DNA of 64,000 bases from JBGQAS01 sp964498605 (GTDB lineage Bacteria > Chloroflexota > Anaerolineae > Anaerolineales > Anaerolineaceae), in contig CAZCHK010000003.1 of assembly GCA_964498605.1 (NCBI GenBank), positions 1-64,000 on the forward strand, read 5' to 3'. How positions within the stretch are numbered: position 1 is the first letter of the stretch; each line of letters starts with the position of its first letter. Positions 59,327 to 64,000 of this stretch are shown one piece after another. The notes beneath the pieces were generated by a model. The model was given only the letters and a program-made list of their open reading frames with translations, ran no database searches and was not told where the DNA came from. The translations under genes and the position numbers were made by a program.

Positions 59327-59560
59327 TTGTTTCTCCTCCAAAAATTTTTAATACACGTACAGTCTTACGGGGAATGTTGCCATACTCGTTTCCTGAATAA
59401 CCACCTCCTTTACAGTTCGAATAGAATATTCTCCCGAAAAAATCCGGGGGGTATAGCATAGAATTTATAGCACAATCAAACCGTATCGTCAACCTGTTTT
59501 AAGTAATCATAGGATCTGAAATTAATAATTAGATTAAAAACAGGAGTGTTCTTATCCATA
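59327..59560 (-). promoter_or_regulatory. Leader region with a short upstream frame
   Basis: The 234-bp spacer before the permuted binding protein gene holds TATA-like boxes at about 59452-59475 on the minus strand, a strong AAAGGAGGTGG sequence at about 59400-59412 and an 11-codon frame (59383-59348, MATFPVRLYVY) preceded by AGGAAAC. The short frame could be a leader peptide; no attenuator hairpin is visible behind it. Confidence 0.4.
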
Positions 59561-61513
59561 TTACTCACAAGCGTTGCCAATCTCGAACTCTTCAATATGA
59601 AACAGCTCGCTGCGTGCGGTCACATCCATCGACATGCCGCACAGGTCAACCCGGCTGAGGGCCAGGCGCGGGAAGTAGAACAGCGGAATGCTGGGCAGTT
59701 CGCTGGCCAGGATGCGTTGCACTTCCCGTTGTTGTTCCAGGGCCTGCTGCGAATAGCGATCTCCGCTCATCGCCCGGCTGCAGGCTTCGTCCAGCGCGGT
59801 GTTTGTATAACCCATCGTGTTCAAACCGCCGTAGCGCTCTCCCAGCCAGCTGTTGCCTGCATTGGCAATCTCAGAGGACATATAAATGTAGCACGCCGCC
59901 ACATTGCCTGAAGCCCAGGCGAATTGGGCCAGGTCGTACTGTCTGCCAAACACCACCCCGTCTGGTGCCGGCGCGTAGAACTGGCTGCGGGGCATGACAT
60001 TCACATCCACAGCGATACCGCACTGCCCGAGGTACTCCGCCACGTCCCGGGCTACCTGCTGACGGATCTCCGCCGGCGAGGTCGACAGCGTCACGCTGAA
60101 AGGCGTGCCATCCGCGATGCCGGGGATGCCGGCAGCAATCCGCGGCGTGGCCGGATCACCATCGTCATCTGCCCAGCCGGCTGCCTGCAGCAGACGTGCG
60201 CCTTCCTCCGGGTCATAGGCGTATTCCGGCAAACCAGGTTCGTACATGGGGTGCTCGGGCGGAAGGTAGCTGGTTGGCACCTGGGTCAGGTTGCCGTAAT
60301 GTTCCACCTGGATCTGGTAACGGTTGATGCAGTAAGCGAACGCCCTGCGCACATTCACGTCACCGAAGAAATCCGGGCGGTCTCCCTCGGCAGCGCTGTA
60401 TCCATCGTCGTAGCTGGCGGGGAAAATGTTGAAGTCGAGGTGCTCCCACTGCGGGCCCAGCCCATGATAGACAATGGCGCTGCCATCTATTTCCCGGTCG
60501 CGCATCAGCCCGTAGCCAGTTTCCCAGGCGACGGTCTGGTCGATGATATCGCACTGCCCCATGTCGAAAGAGATCAGCGCTGAATCGGCCTGCTCGCCGA
60601 CAAACAGGTAGTGCAGGGTCTCGAATTTGGGCAGGCCTTCGTCCGCGCGGAAGTAGTAGGGATTTTTCACCAGGGTGATGCGCTCCCCGGCGATCCACTC
60701 CTGGATCATGTAGGCGCCCCAGCCCACGGGGTAGCGGTTGGTTTCATCCGCTTCCAGCAGCTCTTTTGCCGACATCCCTCGCAGGATGTGCTCAGGCAGC
60801 GGAAGCCAGAAATAATCGGCGATCTCAGCCGTGACCAGCCCCGGCAGGCTGATCCAGCGCACTGTCCTGTCGTCCAGGGCCTCGTACGCCTCGGTCTGGT
60901 CGATCGGGCGCTTCCAGGCAGGGGTATCCATGCTGGCAGCCACAAGATAGGAAAACACGGAATCCTGCGCCGTGAGTATCTCGCCGTCCGACCATGTCAC
61001 CCCCGACAGCAGCGTGAAAGTCGCCACCAGGCGGTCCATGTTCATTTCAGAGTAACCATCATAGACAATCGCGCAATCCAGCGTGGTGCAGCCGCTCGGG
61101 TAGACCTCCACGCCTGCGTCCAGCTTCACAGGGTCGCCGTGGATGTTGATCACGATATCCCCCGCTTGAACCGGAACGCTCTGGTAGATCAGGTTGTCGT
61201 CGGCGGTGCTGGGGATGCGCTCCAAGATAACCGGGACCTGGGTGTAACGCTGCATGTCCACCGGGCCGTCGTAGATGGCTTCGAGCACGTTCCACATGGC
61301 CTGGCTGCTGCTTTCGTAGAAATACAACGATGAAGGTTCAACTCCAAGGCAGATGTTCAGTTCATGGGGAAGCTCGGTTGTGGCGGTCGGTTGCACGCTC
61401 GTCGCGGCCTGCGGCGTCGCAGAATCCGTGTCCATCGCGGCAGGCTTGCACGCGGAGAGGATCACCGCAAAGAGGATTGTTGATGAGGCGAAAACCAGGC
61501 TCAGTTTTTTCAT
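59561..61513 (-). CDS. Solute-binding lipoprotein, SBP_bac_5 family (usual order)
   Basis: 650 residues from ATG 61513. Lipobox ILSAC with Cys near 22, a Thr/Pro linker, then the normal order: LNICLGVEPSSLYFY near the start, VTWSDGEILTAQDSVFSYLV, LVKNPYYFRADEGLPKFETL, SALISFDMGQCDIID, NVRRAFAYCINRYQIQ and GARLLQAAGW. Substrate is a peptide or similar solute. A -10 box at 61530 gives it its own promoter. No permease is between it and the permuted protein, so both may feed the same channel. Confidence 0.9.
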   Translation of the reverse strand: MKKLSLVFASSTILFAVILSACKPAAMDTDSATPQAATSVQPTATTELPHELNICLGVEPSSLYFYESSSQAMWNVLEAIYDGPVDMQRYTQVPVILERIPSTADDNLIYQSVPVQAGDIVINIHGDPVKLDAGVEVYPSGCTTLDCAIVYDGYSEMNMDRLVATFTLLSGVTWSDGEILTAQDSVFSYLVAASMDTPAWKRPIDQTEAYEALDDRTVRWISLPGLVTAEIADYFWLPLPEHILRGMSAKELLEADETNRYPVGWGAYMIQEWIAGERITLVKNPYYFRADEGLPKFETLHYLFVGEQADSALISFDMGQCDIIDQTVAWETGYGLMRDREIDGSAIVYHGLGPQWEHLDFNIFPASYDDGYSAAEGDRPDFFGDVNVRRAFAYCINRYQIQVEHYGNLTQVPTSYLPPEHPMYEPGLPEYAYDPEEGARLLQAAGWADDDGDPATPRIAAGIPGIADGTPFSVTLSTSPAEIRQQVARDVAEYLGQCGIAVDVNVMPRSQFYAPAPDGVVFGRQYDLAQFAWASGNVAACYIYMSSEIANAGNSWLGERYGGLNTMGYTNTALDEACSRAMSGDRYSQQALEQQREVQRILASELPSIPLFYFPRLALSRVDLCGMSMDVTARSELFHIEEFEIGNACE

Positions 61514-61529
61514 GTTGATCTTTCTACCC

Positions 61530-61535
61530 ATTATA
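61530..61535 (-). promoter_or_regulatory. -10 box TATAAT before the second binding protein gene
   Basis: TATAAT lies 16 nt before ATG 61513 and overlaps a possible earlier ATG, which supports the later start. Confidence 0.5.
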
Positions 61536-61542
61536 CAATTTT

Positions 61543-62442
61543 TCATTCTCCACCCAGGCGCATGCGCAGGTAGGATTCATAACGCTGCGCGGAGATGCGC
61601 CCCGATTCAACTGCAGCCATGACCGCGCAGCCCGGTTCGTGGTCATGGCTGCAGTTGCTGAACTGGCAGTCCTGGACGATACCCCGTATTTCCGGAAAGT
61701 AGCCATCCAGTTCTTCGGGCTGGATGTCCCAGAACGATAACGTGCGCAGTCCCGGCAGATCCACCACGTAGCCGCCGTCGGCCAGGGGGAACATTTCGCG
61801 CACGTTGGTGGTGTGTTTTCCCTTGCTGGTGGATGATTTGACCTCGCTGACCATCAGCCCCAATCCCGGCTGGATGGCGTTCATCAGGCTTGATTTGCCT
61901 ACCCCTGACGGGCCCGCGAGCGCGGAGATCTTTCCACTTAACGCCTGGTTCAGTTCGCGCAGGCCTTTGCCCGTCTTCGCCGATGCGTAGATGACGGGAT
62001 AACCCAGTGTGTTGTAGATTCCAAAGATCTTCCTGGCTTTGCGTTCGTTGGCCAGGTCCAGCTTGTTTGCCACGATCATGGCGGGAAGGCGCTGCTTTTC
62101 ACAAATGATCAGGAACCTGTCGAGCATGCGCAAATGCGGTTCAGGCTGAGCGCAGGCAAACACCAGGACAACCTGGTCGGGGTTTGCCAGCAGCACCTGC
62201 ATGTAATCCTCGCCCGGGCGGGGATCCCTGCGCACCAGCGCCGTGACGCGCGGTCGGATGGCCTCGATCACACCACTGCCATCCGGCAGGAGGGTGAAAT
62301 CGACCCGGTCGCCCACGGCGATGAAATCCGTGTGCCGGTGCAGTCTCTTCAATTTCCCGCGTATGCCGCAGACGATCGTCTGCGGTGCGGCATGGACGGA
62401 ATAGAATCCCGATTGCAGCCGTGTAACCCAGCCTGATGGCAT
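61543..62442 (-). CDS. rsgA: Ribosome small subunit-dependent GTPase RsgA
   Basis: 299 residues. 30S assembly GTPase with naturally permuted G motifs: G4 (VANKLD) first, then G1 (GPSGVGKSSLMN) and G3 (DLPGLRTL). N-terminal OB fold and C-terminal zinc motif CQFSNCSHDHEPGC. Complete. It starts about 20 bp after the upstream penicillin-binding protein gene and probably shares its transcript. Confidence 0.95.
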   Translation of the reverse strand: MPSGWVTRLQSGFYSVHAAPQTIVCGIRGKLKRLHRHTDFIAVGDRVDFTLLPDGSGVIEAIRPRVTALVRRDPRPGEDYMQVLLANPDQVVLVFACAQPEPHLRMLDRFLIICEKQRLPAMIVANKLDLANERKARKIFGIYNTLGYPVIYASAKTGKGLRELNQALSGKISALAGPSGVGKSSLMNAIQPGLGLMVSEVKSSTSKGKHTTNVREMFPLADGGYVVDLPGLRTLSFWDIQPEELDGYFPEIRGIVQDCQFSNCSHDHEPGCAVMAAVESGRISAQRYESYLRMRLGGE

Positions 62443-62462
62443 ACTAATCCTGGTTCATCCTT

Positions 62463-64000
62463 TCAGGGTGTGTCCGTTCCAAGGGGAGTGGGAGTGCGCG
62501 TGATGTACAGTGAACTTTCCCAGGGGTACTGGGTCAGCGACTGACCGAAATAGGATTCGATGATGCGCCGGAAGATCGGCGCGCCAATTTCCGACCCTTC
62601 GCCGCCATTCTCCACGATCACCACCACGGCGATATCCGGCAGGCTGGGATTCTGAGCTTTGGAATAGCCGGCAAACCAGGCGTGCGAAGTCAATCCTCCG
62701 CCCACGCTGGCGGTGCCCGTCTTGCCCACCACAGGGATGGTCAGCCCGAAAAACTTTTGATAGGCGGTCCCGCGGCGGTTATTGATGACCAGAGACATGG
62801 CATCCTGGAGCGCCTCCAGCGTGTCCTGGCTGATGGGCAGCGTGTTGCGCTCTTCTAGGGCATACTGTAGACTGACATCGCCGTTGGGCTTGACGATCTT
62901 CTCAATCACCTGGGGCCGGTACAGCGTTCCGCCGTTGGCGATCGCCGCGATGAAATCCGCCACCTGCAGCGGCGTGACGAGCATCTCGCCCTGCCCGATG
63001 CCCTGCTGCACAGCATCGCCGTCCGTGGCAGGGATGGGGATATTGCCGGTCACCTCAGCCACCTGCCCGATCCCGGTGGCGGAGCCCAGCCCAAAACCCA
63101 GCGCCATGTTGGCCAGGTAGGTGTTGCCCATCTGACGGAACAGGTCCAGGCCGATATGGTAGAAGTAAGGATTGCAGGAACGCATCAATCCCTCCGGCAG
63201 GGTCAGCACGCCGCTGGCTGCCACTTCTTTCTCCTTGGTCCAGTCATAAAAGATTGCCCCGGGCAGCTCCGTGAATTCGTACTGGCAGTCATAAGTGGTC
63301 TGCGTGGTATACAAACCGCTCTCCAGGGCCGCCGCCATGGTGACGACCTTGAAAACCGAGCCCAGCGGGTAGGCGCTTTGGGTCGCCCTGTTCAGCAGCC
63401 GGTTGCTGCCGTCGTTCAGCTGGTCTGCCAGCAACTCGGCGCTGTTGCGGTTATCGGTTGTAAAGAGGTTCGGATCAAGGCTGGGAGACGAAGCCATCGC
63501 CAGTACGCGCCCGGTGCTGACCTCCATGACGACTGCCGCCCCGGTGAAACCAAGAATGGCGCGCTGCGCGGCAATCTGCAGGTCGCGGTCCAGGGTGGTG
63601 TAGATGTTCTGCGAAGGTGAAGCGTCCTTCTGGGCGATGCGGGTCAGGATCGTGCCGTCCGGTCCGACCACGTACAGGGACGCGCTCGGGCTTCCCGCCA
63701 GGTAATCCTCCCCCCAGCGCTCCAGGCCAGCCGCGCCGACCTTCTCATCGCCGGCATACCCCTTGCGCCGGTACTCGTCCATCTGCTCAGGAAAGATGGA
63801 CAGAATGTAACCGACCACCTGCGGCGCCACGCCGTTCAATTCATAAAACCGCCCGCTGTACTGGGTCATTTGCAGCCCGTCCAGCCCGGAGAGCGTTTCG
63901 TATCTCTCCTGCACATCGATGGAGGACGCTTCGCCGATCGCCACGTACCAGTTGGGATTGGCCGCCTCGATGACAGCGCGAATGTTCGGTTGGGTCAGGC
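62463..64000 (-). CDS. Class B penicillin-binding protein, 5' end outside window
   Basis: At least 512 residues; the frame stays open to the window edge (NIRAVIEAANPNWYVAIGEA), so the true start is not seen. The visible N-terminal part resembles the MecA/NTF2-like and dimerisation domains of class B enzymes (VAPQVVGYI). The transpeptidase has S-x-x-K (SVFK in AYPLGSVFKVV), S-x-N (RSCNPYF) and KTG (VVGKTGTAS). Cross-links peptidoglycan outside the membrane; the signal anchor would lie upstream. Its C-terminus ends with a short Thr/Pro tail. Confidence 0.92.
   Translation of the reverse strand, partial: LTQPNIRAVIEAANPNWYVAIGEASSIDVQERYETLSGLDGLQMTQYSGRFYELNGVAPQVVGYILSIFPEQMDEYRRKGYAGDEKVGAAGLERWGEDYLAGSPSASLYVVGPDGTILTRIAQKDASPSQNIYTTLDRDLQIAAQRAILGFTGAAVVMEVSTGRVLAMASSPSLDPNLFTTDNRNSAELLADQLNDGSNRLLNRATQSAYPLGSVFKVVTMAAALESGLYTTQTTYDCQYEFTELPGAIFYDWTKEKEVAASGVLTLPEGLMRSCNPYFYHIGLDLFRQMGNTYLANMALGFGLGSATGIGQVAEVTGNIPIPATDGDAVQQGIGQGEMLVTPLQVADFIAAIANGGTLYRPQVIEKIVKPNGDVSLQYALEERNTLPISQDTLEALQDAMSLVINNRRGTAYQKFFGLTIPVVGKTGTASVGGGLTSHAWFAGYSKAQNPSLPDIAVVVIVENGGEGSEIGAPIFRRIIESYFGQSLTQYPWESSLYITRTPTPLGTDTP

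Overview
The window looks like a piece of a free-living, moderately GC-rich bacterium, most likely a member of the Chloroflexota (Anaerolineae-like). This is an inference from gene content: a bacterial Elp3, GatCA, many secreted lipoproteins with Pro/Thr linkers, roadblock-domain proteins, DUF348/G5 cell-wall proteins and large peptide ABC transporters. There is no rRNA. One tRNA (Gln) is present. Genes are tightly packed, short operons alternate in direction, and most convergent pairs share a bidirectional terminator.

Layout. 1-1140: end of a LysM protein and a DAK2-like glycine-rich protein. 1190-4138: a cobalamin riboswitch with a terminator/antiterminator platform, then a btuFCD-type B12/siderophore importer. 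4159-5127: a MoaD-like sulfur carrier fused to a SAM methyltransferase. 5267-8220: cyclophilin, murJ and a SagB-type nitroreductase. 8276-10391: two lipoproteins (PD40 repeats; FGE-sulfatase fold). 10634-10690: a small cloverleaf-like inverted repeat. 10855-16894: dnaE, a G5/3D wall protein and rsmA. 16895-22561: glycosyltransferase, roadblock protein, MFS exporter preceded by a 24-bp palindrome, DUF5666-like protein, lipoprotein, NUDIX, mscL, DMT exporter. 22578-25600: ubiA-type prenyltransferase, then a decayed islet with a transposase remnant and a toxin-antitoxin pair whose PIN toxin carries an amber stop. 25608-29493: zinc-ribbon membrane protein, HAD hydrolase, two-subunit CoA-transferase, small ABM-like protein. 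29543-33072: gatCA and an M3 oligopeptidase. 33150-36005: lipid genes (acyltransferase, plsY, glycosyltransferase). 36136-45592: peptidases, GNAT/FemAB-like protein, PLD lipoprotein, methyltransferase divergent from elp3, nitroreductase, large lipoprotein. 45653-50787: primary-type sigma factor with DUF177, rdgB, recO-cdd-glmU operon, tRNA-Gln. 50850-61513: REC/roadblock-like regulator and an oligopeptide ABC operon with two solute-binding proteins. 61543-64000: rsgA and the 5'-truncated gene for a penicillin-binding protein.

Three things stand out. First, the 840-residue solute-binding protein has its SBP_bac_5 segments in permuted order and is encoded with a permease that has a roughly 180-residue extracytoplasmic insertion. 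Second, the MoaD-methyltransferase fusion places the diglycine exactly at the domain junction. Third, many genes have a TANNAT -10 box exactly 6-7 nt before the ATG, which points to widespread leaderless transcription. In one case two such promoters face apart from a 22-bp spacer. All functional assignments come from reading motifs; no database search was run.
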